Shown here: piece after piece, positions 11,101 through 20,468 of the stretch
Layout: the number at the start of each line of letters is the position of its first letter
How positions within the stretch are numbered: the first letter of the stretch is position 1
Origin: Acinetobacter shaoyimingii
GTDB taxonomy: Bacteria > Pseudomonadota > Gammaproteobacteria > Pseudomonadales > Moraxellaceae
Assembly (NCBI RefSeq): GCF_011578045.1
Contig: NZ_CP049801.1
Span: forward strand, 3,224,001-3,288,000
Direction: 5' to 3'
Length of the DNA: 64,000 nt
Made by a program: the position numbers and the translations under genes
Notes under the pieces: generated by a model
Told to the model about the DNA's origin: nothing
The model's database searches: none
The model's input: the letters and a program-made list of their open reading frames with translations, nothing else

Positions 11101-12221
11101 CCCGGACGCATTACTTTGTAGATTTCTACAAGCGCTTCTTCACGACCTGAAGTTGTGTCAGCACGTAGAGAATCAGCTACAAATGATCCGTGATCGATGT
11201 CATTGGTGTAAAGGATGTTAAATTCTTTAACTCCACCCTCAGCCAATTTCACCATGATTTCATGACTAAGCACTGTATTTGCTGGAATTACATCGCCATC
11301 ACGTAAAGTAATGTCTTGTGCTGTAATACGCTCATACAAGTATTCATCAGGAACTGAAAGCTTAGTTAAGCCAGCAGCTTCCATTTGACGCACGTGACGT
11401 GCATTAATACGTTTGCCTTGTTCAACAATCGCTTTACCGTCAGCATCAAGAATATCAAATTGTGCCATTTCACCACGCAGGCGTTCAGGCACTAAGTCAA
11501 TTTGATAACTACCCATGTCGAGGTATACAGGAACTTTCTCATAGAACATGTCTAAGATTTGTTCGTTACTGTAGCCTAACGCACGTAGTACAACAGTCGC
11601 TAATAATTTACGACGACGGTCAATACGAACATATACAAGGTCTTTTGCATCGAATTCGAAATCTAACCATGAACCACGGTAAGGAATGATACGTGCAGAA
11701 TAAAGCACTTTACCGCTTGAGTGAGTTTTACCCTTATCATGGTCAAAGAACACACCTGGTGAACGGTGTAATTGAGATACAATTACACGCTCAGTACCGT
11801 TGATTACAAAGGTACCATTCTGTGTCATGAGTGGCATTTCACCCATATACACTTCTTGCTCACGTACGTCTTTGATTGTTTTCGTTTCACGATCTTTAAT
11901 GATCAAACGAATTTTAACGCGCATTGGTGCAGCATAAGTTGATCCACGAAGAATACACTCACGTACATCAAACTCTGGCTTACCAAGGCTATACTCAACG
12001 AATTCTAAAGCAGCATTCCCAGAATAACTTTCGATAGGAAAAACTGAACGAAATGCAGCTTGGAGACCGATATCTTCGCGGTTTTTTGGTGTTTTGCCGT
12101 CTTGAAGGAACGTTCTGTACGAGTCGACTTGAATAGCGAGCAAGTACGGAGCGTCCATCACTTGGGGCAATTTACCAAAATTCTTACGGATCCGTTTCTT
12201 TTCGGTATATGAGTATGCCAT
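8133..12221 (-). CDS. rpoB: DNA-directed RNA polymerase subunit beta
   Basis: A 1362-residue beta subunit (E. coli 1342), colinear from [16 protein letters not shown] to the C-terminal clamp contact region. The rifampicin pocket ([23 protein letters not shown]) carries the usual Asp, His and Ser residues of sensitive enzymes, so classical resistance substitutions are not seen. The [12 protein letters not shown] and [25 protein letters not shown] blocks that line the active site are present. It starts at ATG 12221, 305 bp after rplL. That gap holds two hairpins and probably lowers polymerase gene expression relative to L7/L12, as known in E. coli. Confidence 0.98.
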   Translation of the reverse strand: MAYSYTEKKRIRKNFGKLPQVMDAPYLLAIQVDSYRTFLQDGKTPKNREDIGLQAAFRSVFPIESYSGNAALEFVEYSLGKPEFDVRECILRGSTYAAPMRVKIRLIIKDRETKTIKDVREQEVYMGEMPLMTQNGTFVINGTERVIVSQLHRSPGVFFDHDKGKTHSSGKVLYSARIIPYRGSWLDFEFDAKDLVYVRIDRRRKLLATVVLRALGYSNEQILDMFYEKVPVYLDMGSYQIDLVPERLRGEMAQFDILDADGKAIVEQGKRINARHVRQMEAAGLTKLSVPDEYLYERITAQDITLRDGDVIPANTVLSHEIMVKLAEGGVKEFNILYTNDIDHGSFVADSLRADTTSGREEALVEIYKVMRPGEPPTKEAAENLFNNLFFSPERYDLSPVGRMKFNRRLGRPYEVGTDQKSREVEGILSNDDIIDVLKTLVEIRNGKGEVDDIDHLGNRRVRSVGEMTENQFRVGLVRVERAVKERLSQAETDNLSPQDLINAKPVAAAIKEFFGSSQLSQFMDQNNPLSEITHKRRVSALGPGGLTRERAGFEVRDVHQTHYGRVCPIETPEGPNIGLINSLSVYAKCNNFGFLETPYRKVVDGRVTDEVEYLSAIEEVGTVIAQADSGIDKDGNLTEEFVSVRHQGDFVRMPPEKVTHMDVSAQQVVSVAASLIPFLEHDDANRALMGSNMQRQAVPTLIADKPLVGTGMEANVAHDSGVCVIAKRGGRIEFVDASRVVIRVNEDEMIAGEAGVDIYNLIKYTRSNQNTCINQKVLVQLGDKVGRGDVLADGPSTDGGELALGQNMRVAFMTWNGYNYEDSILLSERVLQEDRLTSIHIQELSCVARDTKLGPEEITADIPNVGEAALSKLDESGIVYIGAEVTAGDILVGKVTPKGETQLTPEEKLLRAIFGEKAADVKDSSLRVSSSVKGTVIDVQVFTRDGIEKDERAQAIEKAQLDAYRKDLKEEYKIFEEAARERIVRLLKGQESNGGGTTKRGDKLNEDMLSGLELVDLLDIQPSDEGIAERLTQIQVFLKEKSLEIDEKFAEKKRKLSTGDELTTGVLKVVKVYLAVKRRIQPGDKMAGRHGNKGVVSNILPVEDMPHDANGVPVDIVLNPLGVPSRMNVGQILETHLGMAAKGLGDQIDKMMKEQRTVLELREFLDKIYNKVGGEQEDLDSLTDEEILVLSGNLRKGVPLATPVFDGAEESQIKDLLELGGISRTGQTVLYDGRTGERFDRPVTVGYMYMLKLNHLVDDKMHARSTGSYSLVTQQPLGGKAQFGGQRFGEMEVWALEAYGAAYTLQEMLTVKSDDVEGRTRIYKNIVDGNHYMDPGMPESFNVLTKEIRSLGINIELKNGD

Positions 12222-12461
12222 CTGGAGTCCTCGGAAAGTAAACTAAACCCGCCTGCAGAACGGGTTCAGAAGGAATTACGCAGGTCGATATGACCACCAC
12301 TTTGTTCAAATGCTGCAATTTTAAGTGGTATTAAAACGCTTAACAATATTTTCTAAATTTGAAAAATATTGGTAAGCATTTGATTTATAAATATATTTTT
12401 ATAAAACGGTGATTTTTAAAGCAACTAATGCAAAATCGAGCCGATTATTGTAACGCAAAAA

Positions 12462-12487
12462 GGCTGATGACCCAAGAGCCATCAGCC
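12462..12487 (-). terminator. rplL-rpoB attenuator / partial terminator
   Basis: An 8-bp stem (GGCTGATG at 12462-12469 with CATCAGCC at 12480-12487) is followed on the minus strand by TTTTT. It lies about 40 bases after the rplL stop. A second hairpin (12495-12518, 10-bp stem, no T-run) precedes it. By analogy with the E. coli rplL-rpoB gap, partial termination and RNase III-type processing are likely but not shown. From 12222 to about 12455 I see no gene, only AT-rich leader sequence. Confidence 0.6.
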
Positions 12488-12494
12488 AATTTTT

Positions 12495-12518
12495 GGAGTC
12501 AAATTAAAATTTGACTCC
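12495..12518 (-). other. hairpin immediately after rplL
   Basis: A perfect 10-bp inverted repeat, GGAGTCAAAT (12495-12504) and ATTTGACTCC (12509-12518), with loop TAAA, starts nine bases after the rplL stop. It has no U-tract, so it is more likely an mRNA stabiliser or processing site than a terminator. Confidence 0.6.
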
Positions 12519-12526
12519 TACAGAAA

Positions 12527-12895
12527 TTACTTAACAGTAACTGTAGCACCAGTTTCTTCAAGTTTTTTCTTAAGTTCTTCAGCTTCTTCTTTAGAAACGC
12601 CTTCTTTAAGAACTGAAGGAGCGCCTTCAACCATGTCTTTAGCTTCTTTCAAGCCAAGACCAGTGATTTCACGAACTGCTTTAATTACAGCTACTTTGTT
12701 AGCACCGAAAGAAGTCAACTCAACGTTGAATTCTGATTGCTCTTCAGCAGCAGCAGCAGCAGCTGGACCAGCAGCTACAGCTACAGCAGCAGCAGATACG
12801 TTGAATTTTTCTTCGAAAGCAGAAATAAGTTCAACAAGTTCAAGAACAGTTTTTTCAGCAACTGCGTTTAAAATTTCTTCGTTAGTTAAAGCCAT
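12527..12895 (-). CDS. rplL: 50S ribosomal protein L7/L12
   Basis: A 122-residue L7/L12 stalk protein. Residues 1-33 form the L10-binding dimerisation domain ([20 protein letters not shown]). Residues 35-51 are the flexible Ala-rich hinge. The C-terminal factor-binding domain includes the [15 protein letters not shown] helix-turn that contacts EF-Tu and EF-G. Length matches the family. It follows rplJ by 48 bases and precedes the attenuator region before rpoB. L7/L12 is needed in four or six copies per ribosome, which explains the expression drop built into the following gap. Confidence 0.98.
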   Translation of the reverse strand: MALTNEEILNAVAEKTVLELVELISAFEEKFNVSAAAVAVAAGPAAAAAAEEQSEFNVELTSFGANKVAVIKAVREITGLGLKEAKDMVEGAPSVLKEGVSKEEAEELKKKLEETGATVTVK

Positions 12896-12943
12896 GAGAG
12901 TAACTCCAAATGGGTATTGAATGGTGTGGAAATAAGTTTCTGC

Positions 12944-13450
12944 TTAAGCAGCTTCTGACTCGTTTTTCTCTTGAAGCGCTGTAAGTAAGCGACCCAATTT
13001 CGAAATAGGAGCTTGAAGAACGTTTGCAAGCATAGTAAGCGCTTTTTCTTGGTTCGGAAGATTCGCGATAACGCTAACTTCAGCACCTTGATAAACTTTG
13101 CCATCAAATGCAGCAGCTTTAAGTTCAAACGCTTTGTTAGTTTTAGCAAATTCTTCGAACAAACGAGCAGCAGCACCCATGTCGTCTTCAGAAGTTGAGA
13201 AAGCTAAGATTGTTGGGCCAACAAGGTTGTCGCTCAAGATATTGAATTGAGTATCTTGAAGAGCACGTTTAGCCAAAGTGTTACGTACAATACGTGTATG
13301 AACACCTAGTTTACGAGCTTCAACACGAAGAGCAGTTAACTGCTCAACTGTTAAACCTTGGTAGTCAGCAACAACAGCAGCAAACGCTGTAGAAGCAACT
13401 TCAGCTACTTCAGCAACGATTTGTTTTTTGCCTTCGATAAGAAGAGCCAT
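12944..13450 (-). CDS. rplJ: 50S ribosomal protein L10
   Basis: A 168-residue L10, the anchor of the L7/L12 stalk and, with L12, the repressor of its own mRNA. The N-terminal globular part (MALLIEGKKQIVAEVAEVA, RVEARKLGV, VRNTLAKRAL) binds 23S rRNA and the C-terminal helix (about 135-165) binds L12 dimers. I start at ATG 13450, which has a strong AGGAGG seven bases upstream; an upstream ATG at 13480 in the same frame lacks a site and adds a non-homologous decapeptide. Upstream lies an L10-type leader. Confidence 0.97.
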   Translation of the reverse strand: MALLIEGKKQIVAEVAEVASTAFAAVVADYQGLTVEQLTALRVEARKLGVHTRIVRNTLAKRALQDTQFNILSDNLVGPTILAFSTSEDDMGAAARLFEEFAKTNKAFELKAAAFDGKVYQGAEVSVIANLPNQEKALTMLANVLQAPISKLGRLLTALQEKNESEAA

Positions 13451-13580
13451 TGTAAAACCTCCTAAAGGTGATTTATGCACTCAAAAATGAGCGCACTCCC
13501 AATTCGCAAGTCCATTTCTGAACTTACACGCGGAGGAGGAACAAATCACACCACCGCGTCTACTCGGACTGGACTTTTAA
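13451..13580 (-). promoter_or_regulatory. L10 leader (r-protein autoregulatory mRNA element)
   Basis: The rplJ 5' leader folds into nested helices. The outer stem pairs 13508-13514 (AAGTCCA) with 13570-13576 (TGGACTT). The inner stem pairs 13528-13533 (ACGCGG) with 13554-13559 (CCGCGT), separated by unpaired GTAGAC-like bulge sequence. This layout is that of the known L10(L12)4 binding site that represses rplJL translation. The recognition is by structure and location; a covariance-model search would settle it. Confidence 0.7.
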
Positions 13581-13657
13581 GAAGAAAATGTCGCAACACT
13601 TTCCTCGCCCGAGGTCTTTGACGCTGATAAACGAAAAATTTATCAATTCAAAGTTTG

Positions 13658-13779
13658 CCTGAGGGGCGATCAGCAAAGCATAGCTTTGCCGACACGCAAG
13701 ACGAGAAGCTATGCTTCGAGTGAAGCCTATTTCCTATCTTGCGTAAAAATCAAAGCAGCGCTTTGATTTTTACTCAGGG
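13658..13779. repeat. inverted pair of the ACGCAAGAC repeat family in the rplA-rplJ gap
   Basis: The element is bounded by CCTGAG (13658) and CTCAGG (13773). Its minus-strand half reads like the units at 33771 and 34002: CTGAG, an AAAGCGCTGCTTT palindrome, then TTTTTACGCAAGA. The plus-strand half has ACGCAAGACGAG followed by a GAAGC/GCTTC hairpin and the GCAAAGC/GCTTTGC hairpin. So two related units sit head to head. It lies upstream of the L10 leader and would be transcribed in any rplKA-rplJL read-through mRNA. Confidence 0.65.
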
Positions 13780-13806
13780 CTTTAAAATTCTTTTTCTAAG
13801 TCAAAC

Positions 13807-14502
13807 TTAGTTAGAAACGTTTGCTACATCAACAACAAGACCAGGGCCCATAGTAGAGCTCAAAGTGATCTTTTTGATATAAACACCTTTAGAAGTCGCA
13901 GGTTTTGCTTTCTTAAGGTCAGCTACAAGAGCTTCAACGTTTTGACGAACAGCTTCAGCAGAGAAACCTACTTGACCGATCGCAGCATGGATGATACCTG
14001 CTTTGTCTACACGGTAACGTGCTTGACCAGCTTTAGCGTTTTTAACAGCGCCAGCTACGTCAGGAGTTACAGTACCCACTTTAGGGTTTGGCATTAAGCC
14101 ACGTGGACCAAGAATCGTACCTAATTTACCAACAACGCGCATTGCATCTGGAGCAGCAATTACCACGTCGAAGTCAAGGTTACCCGCTTGGATGCTTTCA
14201 GCAAGATCATCAAAACCAACGATGTCAGCGCCTTCAGCTTTAGCAGCTTCAGCAGCAGCACCTTGAGCAAACACAGCTACACGTACAGTTTTACCAGTAC
14301 CTGCAGGAAGTGTAGTCGCGCCACGAACAACTTGGTCAGATTTACGAGGGTCAACACCTAGGTTTACTGCAACATCCAAAGATTCTTTGAATTTAGCAGC
14401 AGGAAGGCTTGTCAACACTTGTACAGCTTCTTCCAAAGTATAAACTTTGTTTGCTTCTACAGCGGCAGCAATCGCTTTTTGACGTTTAGTTAATTTAGCC
14501 AT
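13807..14502 (-). CDS. rplA: 50S ribosomal protein L1
   Basis: A 231-residue L1, which binds 23S rRNA to form the mobile L1 stalk and, in free form, represses its own L11-L1 operon. The sequence is full length and typical: [15 protein letters not shown] at the start, then the [21 protein letters not shown] and [16 protein letters not shown] blocks that contact RNA. It begins three bases after the rplK stop, so translation is probably coupled. It is followed by 356 bases of untranslated sequence (repeat pair and L10 leader) before rplJ. Confidence 0.98.
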   Translation of the reverse strand: MAKLTKRQKAIAAAVEANKVYTLEEAVQVLTSLPAAKFKESLDVAVNLGVDPRKSDQVVRGATTLPAGTGKTVRVAVFAQGAAAEAAKAEGADIVGFDDLAESIQAGNLDFDVVIAAPDAMRVVGKLGTILGPRGLMPNPKVGTVTPDVAGAVKNAKAGQARYRVDKAGIIHAAIGQVGFSAEAVRQNVEALVADLKKAKPATSKGVYIKKITLSSTMGPGLVVDVANVSN

Positions 14503-14505
14503 GTC

Positions 14506-14934
14506 TTAAAGCTCCACTTCCAAGCCCATAGAACGCGCAGAACCAGCAATGGTACGTACACGTGCGTCTAAATCAGCACCAGTCAAATCTGGTTCTTTAG
14601 TAGTCGCAATTTCTTCCAATTGAGCACGAGTCAACTTACCAACTTTAGTTTTGTTTGGTACAGCAGAACCCTTTTGGATACCAGCAGCTTTCTTAAGAAG
14701 AATCGCAGCAGGTGGAGTTTTCATGATGAATGTGAACGACTTGTCGTTGTACACAGTAATCACTACAGGAATTGGTAGACCAGCTTCAACTTTTTGTGTT
14801 GCAGCATTGAATTCTTTACAGAATGCCATGATGTTAACACCACGTTGACCTAGTGCAGGACCAATCGGTGGAGATGGATTTGCTTTACCAGCTGGAACTT
14901 GCAGCTTGATATAGCCGTCAATCTTCTTAGCCAT
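14506..14934 (-). CDS. rplK: 50S ribosomal protein L11
   Basis: A 142-residue L11 of the GTPase-associated centre, the site sensed by RelA during stringent response. It has the N-terminal block [21 protein letters not shown] with the prolines that line the thiostrepton cleft, and the C-terminal RNA-binding block ending [12 protein letters not shown]. Length equals the family norm. The ATG at 14934 has an AGAGGT site. It heads the rplKA pair, 119 bases after nusG; that gap holds two short inverted repeats (around 14983-15003 and 15013-15035). Confidence 0.98.
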   Translation of the reverse strand: MAKKIDGYIKLQVPAGKANPSPPIGPALGQRGVNIMAFCKEFNAATQKVEAGLPIPVVITVYNDKSFTFIMKTPPAAILLKKAAGIQKGSAVPNKTKVGKLTRAQLEEIATTKEPDLTGADLDARVRTIAGSARSMGLEVEL

Positions 14935-15012
14935 TGTCTATTACCTCTGGGTACGAACGCCGCTAGGCTCCCCAACTATTTTAAGTAACGATAATACCGT
15001 TACAACAACAAT

Positions 15013-15035
15013 GCCCGATCCATTACAAATCGGGC
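15013..15035. other. hairpin between nusG and rplK
   Basis: GCCCGAT (15013-15019) pairs with ATCGGGC (15029-15035). On the minus strand the following sequence is TTGTTGTTG rather than a clean T-run, so it may be a weak terminator or attenuator after nusG. A second inverted repeat (GTAACG/CGTTAC, about 14983-15003) follows and may belong to the rplK leader. Confidence 0.45.
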
Positions 15036-15053
15036 GTTTTGAACAAACTCAAA

Positions 15054-15587
15054 TTACATTGATTTTTCGACTTGACGAAATTCCAATTCAACCTGAGTCG
15101 GTCTGTTAAATACATTGATTGTCAACGTTAAACGTGACTTCTCGTACTGAACCTCTTCCACAACACCCTTAAAGTCTGTGAATGGGCCATCAGTCACCAG
15201 TAATTCTTCGCCTGGTTCAAACATCGTCTTAGGACGTGGTGCTTCACCAGTATTGCGTACACGAGCAAGAATCGCATCAGCTTCTTTTTGCGTAATTGGG
15301 GCAGGCTTTTCTGCTGTACCACCAATAAAACCGAGTACTTTTGGACATTCTTTAACAATGTGCCAAGTATCGTCATTCATTTCCATTTCAACTAATACAT
15401 AGCCTGGAAAGAATTTACGCTCTGACTTACGTTTCTTACCATCCTTCATTTCTACCACTTCTTCGGTAGGAACAAGAACTTCACCAAAGCTATCGGCAAC
15501 AGCGCTACGCTGGATTCGATCATTAAGCGAACGCATCACTTGTTTTTCATAACCTGAGTAGGCATGAATAATGTACCAACGTTTCAT
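15054..15587 (-). CDS. nusG: transcription termination/antitermination protein NusG
   Basis: A 177-residue NusG. The NGN domain ([17 protein letters not shown] and [12 protein letters not shown]) binds the RNA polymerase clamp, and the C-terminal KOW domain ([19 protein letters not shown], about residues 122-177) binds Rho or ribosomal S10. Length and motif spacing match the family. It starts seven bases after the secE stop, in the universal secE-nusG arrangement, and is followed by the rplK operon. Confidence 0.98.
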   Translation of the reverse strand: MKRWYIIHAYSGYEKQVMRSLNDRIQRSAVADSFGEVLVPTEEVVEMKDGKKRKSERKFFPGYVLVEMEMNDDTWHIVKECPKVLGFIGGTAEKPAPITQKEADAILARVRNTGEAPRPKTMFEPGEELLVTDGPFTDFKGVVEEVQYEKSRLTLTINVFNRPTQVELEFRQVEKSM

Positions 15588-15594
15588 AGCTCTT

Positions 15595-16035
15595 TTACCC
15601 GATAATAAACTTCATAAACCAACCAATAATATAGTCAAAACACCATAAGATAATGGCTGTGACTACAACAACAAGTAAAACTTGCCATGATGTGGTTACT
15701 GTTTCTTGCTTTGTCGGCCAAACAACTCGACGCAGTTCAACGCGTGAATCTTTCAACAAACGAACAAAGCCTTTGCCTTGATGGGTGGCGTATAATAAAC
15801 CTAAAGCCACAACGATACAAGCCAAAATTACCCCGATACGAACCCAAATATTGTTCGCAGGAGGCCAATACGCTGGAAGATATTGATTTACCATGAGCGC
15901 ACCAGCAAATAAAGCCAATGCAAAAATCCATAAAATCACGTCAACTGGTGAACCAGAATTGACAACTTCAGCAGAACTGTTTCTTTGGGGAATTGGCGCT
16001 TCGCTTAATACGTTACGCGGTTTATCATTCGACAT
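15595..16035 (-). CDS. secE: preprotein translocase subunit SecE
   Basis: A 146-residue SecE, the clamp subunit of the SecYEG channel in the inner membrane. Hydrophobic segments lie at about 32-52, 62-82 and 115-142, the three-helix form typical of gammaproteobacteria (E. coli 127 residues). The conserved cytoplasmic amphipathic part is [23 protein letters not shown] just before the last helix. The first 28 residues are a variable polar tail. It lies between tRNA-Trp and nusG. Confidence 0.95.
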   Translation of the reverse strand: MSNDKPRNVLSEAPIPQRNSSAEVVNSGSPVDVILWIFALALFAGALMVNQYLPAYWPPANNIWVRIGVILACIVVALGLLYATHQGKGFVRLLKDSRVELRRVVWPTKQETVTTSWQVLLVVVVTAIILWCFDYIIGWFMKFIIG

Positions 16036-16111
16036 TTTTGTACTCGTCGTAGCATTCGCGACTTATTATATGACCAGTTTAGCCAGCATCAAGCTTTTTA
16101 TTAAAAAAATT

Positions 16112-16187
16112 TGGCAGGTCAGGAGGGACTCGAACCCCCAACATTCGGTTTTGGAGACCGACGCTCTACCAATTGAACTACTGACCT
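16112..16187 (-). tRNA. tRNA-Trp (CCA)
   Basis: A complete 76-base cloverleaf with AGGTCAG/CTGACCT acceptor, anticodon CCA at 16152-16154, GGTTCGAGTC T arm and encoded 3' CCA. It lies between tuf and secE, in the same direction, so it is probably cut from that transcript. Confidence 0.96.
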
Positions 16188-16234
16188 ATAAACAAATTGA
16201 GAGCCGAAACCCTCAATTTGAATCGTATTATATA

Positions 16235-17425
16235 TTATGCAGTTACTTTAGCAACTACACCAGCACCAACTGTACGACCACCTTCACGGATCGCAAAACG
16301 TAGACCTGGGTCCATTGCGATTGGGTGGATTAATTCTACTGACATTTCAACGTTGTCACCAGGCATAACCATTTCAACGCCTTCTTTCAATTGAATCGCG
16401 CCAGTTACATCAGTTGTACGGAAGTAGAACTGTGGACGGTAACCGTTAAGGAATGGAGTATGACGACCACCTTCTTCTTTAGAAAGTACGTATACTTCTG
16501 CATCGAATTTAGTGTGCGGGTTGATTGTACCTGGTTTAGCAAGTACTTGACCACGCTGTACGTCTTCACGCTTAGTACCACGTAGAAGAACACCACAGTT
16601 CTCGCCTGCACGACCTTCGTCAAGCAATTTACGGAACATTTCTACGCCAGTTACAGTTGTTTTAACTGTGTCTTTGATACCAACGATTTCAACTTCTTCG
16701 CCTACTTTCACGATACCTGATTCAACACGGCCAGTTACTACTGTACCACGACCAGAGATAGAGAATACGTCTTCGATTGGCATTAAGAATGCTTTGTCGA
16801 TTGCACGCTCTGGTTCTGGAATGTAAGAATCAAGTGCAGAAACTAATTCGATTACTGCAGACTCGCCATATTGACCTTGGTCACCATTAAGCGCAGCTAA
16901 AGCTGAACCACGGATGATTGGAGTGTCATCACCAGGGAAGTCATAAGTAGAAAGAAGTTCACGAACTTCCATTTCTACCAATTCAAGAAGCTCTTCATCA
17001 TCAACAAGGTCACACTTGTTAAGGAACACAAGGATGTATGGTACACCTACTTGGCGAGAAAGAAGGATGTGTTCACGAGTTTGTGGCATTGGACCATCAG
17101 TCGCAGCACATACAAGGATCGCACCATCCATCTGAGCAGCACCAGTGATCATGTTTTTAACATAATCGGCGTGTCCTGGGCAGTCTACGTGAGCGTAGTG
17201 ACGAGTTGGAGAATCGTATTCTACGTGTGAAGTATTAATTGTAATACCACGCGCTTTTTCTTCTGGTGCAGAGTCGATTGCTGCGTAATCTTTCGCTTCA
17301 CCGCCGTAAGTTTTTGCACAGATAGTTGCAATAGCAGCAGTTAAAGTTGTTTTACCATGGTCAACGTGACCAATTGTGCCCACGTTAACGTGTGGCTTAT
17401 TACGTTCAAACTTAGCCTTAGCCAT
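16235..17425 (-). CDS. tuf: elongation factor Tu
   Basis: A 396-residue EF-Tu that carries aminoacyl-tRNA to the ribosome. GTPase motifs are present: G1 GHVDHGKT (19-26), switch [14 protein letters not shown]3 [10 protein letters not shown]4 NKCD and G5 GSAL. Domains 2 and 3 follow with the usual length and end [18 protein letters not shown]. It lies downstream of a four-tRNA array exactly as tufB does in E. coli. A second identical copy elsewhere is usual in gammaproteobacteria but is not visible here. Confidence 0.98.
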   Translation of the reverse strand: MAKAKFERNKPHVNVGTIGHVDHGKTTLTAAIATICAKTYGGEAKDYAAIDSAPEEKARGITINTSHVEYDSPTRHYAHVDCPGHADYVKNMITGAAQMDGAILVCAATDGPMPQTREHILLSRQVGVPYILVFLNKCDLVDDEELLELVEMEVRELLSTYDFPGDDTPIIRGSALAALNGDQGQYGESAVIELVSALDSYIPEPERAIDKAFLMPIEDVFSISGRGTVVTGRVESGIVKVGEEVEIVGIKDTVKTTVTGVEMFRKLLDEGRAGENCGVLLRGTKREDVQRGQVLAKPGTINPHTKFDAEVYVLSKEEGGRHTPFLNGYRPQFYFRTTDVTGAIQLKEGVEMVMPGDNVEMSVELIHPIAMDPGLRFAIREGGRTVGAGVVAKVTA

Positions 17426-17574
17426 GAGAATATTCCTCGTTTACGTCGAACACGGTTTTATAATACAACGCAGTATCGACATGCTGTCAAAAAATCAAAC
17501 ACCAAATACTTGAAAAGCAGACTAAATAGCCTGCTTCTGAAAACTTTTGCGATAAAATCGCTAAACTGTATATC

Positions 17575-17649
<75 letters not shown>

Positions 17650-17663
17650 ATTAAATTCTTCGA

Positions 17664-17739
17664 TGGAGCGGGAGACGAGGGTCGAACTCGCGACATGCAG
17701 CTTGGAAGGCTGCCGCTCTACCAACTGAGCTACTCCCGC
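17664..17739 (-). tRNA. tRNA-Gly (TCC)
   Basis: A 76-base tRNA with GCGGGAG/CTCCCGC acceptor, anticodon TCC at 17704-17706, T-arm GTTCGACCC and encoded CCA. Position equals glyT in the E. coli tufB array. Confidence 0.96.
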
Positions 17740-17776
17740 ATATTGGTACAACCACAAAACTATCGAAGTTTTAAAT

Positions 17777-17860
17777 TGGTGGTGAGGGAAGGATTCGAAC
17801 CTTCGAAACTTTCGTAGCGGAGTTACAGTCCGCCCCCTTTGACCGCTCGGGAACCTCACC
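17777..17860 (-). tRNA. tRNA-Tyr (GTA)
   Basis: An 84-base class II tRNA with long variable arm, GGTGAGG/CCTCACC acceptor, anticodon GTA at 17824-17826 and encoded CCA. Position equals tyrU in the E. coli array. Confidence 0.96.
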
Positions 17861-17912
17861 AATACACTTACTTCAGTGTCGCTCTTTTACTCATGAACTC
17901 AAACCTCTAAGA

Positions 17913-17988
<76 letters not shown>

Positions 17989-18029
17989 GTTTCTTAGTGT
18001 TTCGTACGTTTCGTATCGGAACGGTGTGC

Positions 18030-18057
18030 AGTTTAGCAAAACTTTGAATCCGTGCAA
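18030..18057 (-). promoter_or_regulatory. promoter of the tRNA-tuf operon
   Basis: On the minus strand a TTGCAC -35 box (18052-18057) and a TAAACT -10 box (18030-18035) are spaced by 16 bases, about 40 bases before the first tRNA-Thr. No other good promoter lies between trpE and the tRNAs. Confidence 0.65.
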
Positions 18058-18086
18058 GTGTTTTTTTAAAAAAAACTCTCAAAAAC

Positions 18087-19580
18087 TCACAAAATCAATC
18101 CGTTTGACGATAATTCAACCGCTTTGATCACTGCGCGAGCTTTTATTTGGGTTTCATTCCACTCAGATTCAGGGTTTGAGTCCACAACCAAGCCCGCTCC
18201 AGCCTGCACAAACACTTGATTTTCACGGATGACGCAAGTTCGAATCGCAATAGACATGTCCATTTCGCCATGCCAGCCTAAATAACCAACAGCACCACCA
18301 AAAATTCCACGTTTTACAGGTTCAACTTCGTCAATAATTTCCATGGCACGGATTTTTGGCGCACCAGAAAGTGTACCCGCTGGAAAAGTTGCTTTAAAAA
18401 CATCCAAAGCATCAACACCATCCAGCACTTCACCTTGCACATTGGACACAATATGCATGACATGCGAATAGCGTTCGATCACCATTTGATCAGTGACTTG
18501 AACTTTACCAATTTTAGACACACGCCCAACATCATTACGACCTAAATCAATCAACATGAGATGCTCTGCAATCTCTTTCTCATCAGAAAGCAGGTCTTTT
18601 TCGAGTGCCAAATCTTCTTCTTTGGTTTTACCACGCGGACGAGTGCCAGCAAGTGGACGCACAGTGGCAATGCCATTTTCCAAACGAGATAGAATTTCAG
18701 GTGAAGATCCCACAATATGAAACGGCGTACCATCTGACAGAGTTTGACCTTGCACTAAGAATAAGTAAGGTGATGGATTTAAATGACGCAATGCACGATA
18801 GACCTGCAATGGATCACCATCAAAATCAGAAACCATGCGATGCCCAGGTACAACCTGCATCACATCCCCTGCCCGAATGTATTCTTTGACCGTCTCAATT
18901 GACTCTAAGAACTTCTTTTTCCCTGTAAGCGATTTGAAATCAGGTGCAGTGTGTTTTTTTGCTTGCAAACTTACGGGTGTTGCCAATAACGCTTCGATAT
19001 CATCTAACTGTGATTGTGCTTTTGCATAAGCATCTGAGTCTTGCGTATCAGCATGCACAATAATAAACAGTGTGTCTTTTAGATTATCAAAGACAATCAC
19101 CGTTTTAGACAGCATAAGCCACAAATCTGGTAATCCCACAGGATCATCAGTCGGCACGTTCTTTAAACGTGGCTCTATATAACGAACAGAGTCATAACCC
19201 AGATACCCAACCAAACCACCTGTAAAACTTGGTAGGTCGGGTAGATCTTGCTTGGAAGGGACTTTGAACTGTGCCTGAAAATCACGAATATATTGAAATG
19301 GATCAGCGCATGCTTGTGTTGTGACCGTTCCATCAACTGTTTGTACAGTTAACTGTCCTGCATTACAGGAAAACACAGTCGACTCGCCTAATCCAATGAT
19401 CGAATAACGCGCCCAATTTTCCCCACCTTCAACAGACTCAAATAAATAGGCTTGGCTGTGATCTTTTAAACGTGCAAAAACAGACAACGGTGTATCTGTA
19501 TCTGCTAAACGCTGACGATATACAGGAATAAGGTTATAGCCTTGAGCTTGCAGCTGTTGAAATTGGTTTTCTGTCGTCAT
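18087..19580 (-). CDS. trpE: anthranilate synthase component I
   Basis: A 497-residue chorismate-using enzyme, the first step of tryptophan synthesis together with the TrpG amidotransferase. The N-terminal feedback-binding part contains LFESVEGG near residue 47, like the tryptophan-site LLES motif of TrpE. The C-terminal chorismate-binding domain has RPLAGTRPRGKT, ELMLIDLGRNDVGRV-type and FPAGTLSGAPKIRAMEIIDE blocks. Length and the intact feedback motif favour TrpE over PabB. trpGDC are not in the window. It lies downstream of gph on the same strand, as in related genomes. Confidence 0.95.
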   Translation of the reverse strand: MTTENQFQQLQAQGYNLIPVYRQRLADTDTPLSVFARLKDHSQAYLFESVEGGENWARYSIIGLGESTVFSCNAGQLTVQTVDGTVTTQACADPFQYIRDFQAQFKVPSKQDLPDLPSFTGGLVGYLGYDSVRYIEPRLKNVPTDDPVGLPDLWLMLSKTVIVFDNLKDTLFIIVHADTQDSDAYAKAQSQLDDIEALLATPVSLQAKKHTAPDFKSLTGKKKFLESIETVKEYIRAGDVMQVVPGHRMVSDFDGDPLQVYRALRHLNPSPYLFLVQGQTLSDGTPFHIVGSSPEILSRLENGIATVRPLAGTRPRGKTKEEDLALEKDLLSDEKEIAEHLMLIDLGRNDVGRVSKIGKVQVTDQMVIERYSHVMHIVSNVQGEVLDGVDALDVFKATFPAGTLSGAPKIRAMEIIDEVEPVKRGIFGGAVGYLGWHGEMDMSIAIRTCVIRENQVFVQAGAGLVVDSNPESEWNETQIKARAVIKAVELSSNGLIL

Positions 19581-19702
19581 GAGGAATTCTCTTTTAATTT
19601 CCGATTGTGCTAAGTTTTAAAATAATGAATACAAACTTAGCGACGCCATCGAAAAACGCGTTGTCTATCCATCCCTCTTCCTTTCTTCAAATAAATGACA
19701 TC

Positions 19703-20371
19703 TTAGTTGAGTAACACTATTAAATTATCAACCACTTGTTGTGGCTGACAGAGTTTGATGTCTTCGCCATGATTATAGCCATAGCTGACCACAATACAAT
19801 CAATACCTGCACGGCGTGCAGCTTCAACATCATTACTAGAGTCACCCACCATGAGTGTTTGTTCGAGCGTTACCTTAAAATATTCAACACAATGCAAAAG
19901 TGGTTTTGGATCAGGTTTTCTGACTTCGAAACGATCCCCTCCAATGACATCTGCAAAATAATGTGACATGCCTAAAATCTCTAAAATTTTTCGGGCTGGT
20001 TGTTCTGGCTTATTGGTTACGCAAACCAACGTCTTTCCTTGCGCTTTACCCCAGTCTAAAAATTCGATAATGCCATCAAATGGTCGAGTATCTACACATG
20101 GATCTGCATTGTAAATGCGTAAAAAAGTATCGAGTAACAATTGATGCTGTGCAGGGTCAACTTGCCCAGTGATATGTTGCAAAACACTATGACAAAACAG
20201 TGATGTACCCTTCCCTATCCAAACTCGAACCTGCTCTTCAGTCACTAAAGGCAAATTTAACTCAGTCAGACTCAAATTCATTGCACGGTATAAATCAAAT
20301 GCAGAATCAACCAAGGTTCCATCAAGATCAAATAAAATCAGCTGGCGTTGATCCAAATGTGCAATATTCAT
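19703..20371 (-). CDS. gph: phosphoglycolate phosphatase
   Basis: A 222-residue HAD-superfamily phosphatase. Motif I is FDLDGTLVDS with nucleophile Asp15 and acid/base Asp17, followed by a helical cap domain. Motif II/III regions are VTNKPEQPARKIL and the KPDPKPL lysine, and motif IV is MVGDSSNDVEAARRAG. It hydrolyses 2-phosphoglycolate from DNA-repair ends. It lies 122 bases upstream of trpE on the same strand. The family is broad, but the gph-trpE neighbourhood supports this assignment. Confidence 0.88.
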   Translation of the reverse strand: MNIAHLDQRQLILFDLDGTLVDSAFDLYRAMNLSLTELNLPLVTEEQVRVWIGKGTSLFCHSVLQHITGQVDPAQHQLLLDTFLRIYNADPCVDTRPFDGIIEFLDWGKAQGKTLVCVTNKPEQPARKILEILGMSHYFADVIGGDRFEVRKPDPKPLLHCVEYFKVTLEQTLMVGDSSNDVEAARRAGIDCIVVSYGYNHGEDIKLCQPQQVVDNLIVLLN

Positions 20372-20417
20372 TTATTTTCCTTTTATCTACATCCAAAATC
20401 TACATATAAGTACATAA

Positions 20418-20439
20418 AAGGCATGCGATTGCATGCCTT
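20418..20439 (-). terminator. terminator of the FHA-domain gene
   Basis: A perfect 9-bp stem (AAGGCATGC at 20418-20426, GCATGCCTT at 20431-20439) with loop GATT, followed on the minus strand by TTTTAT. It ends the gene at 20469. Confidence 0.75.
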
Positions 20440-20468
20440 GAAAATCAATTTAAAACATCAATCACAAC

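Noticed and set aside
12886..13176. A 96-codon minus-strand frame overlapping rplJ
   Set aside because: Another frame of the highly conserved rplJ gene, so a shadow without its own signals.
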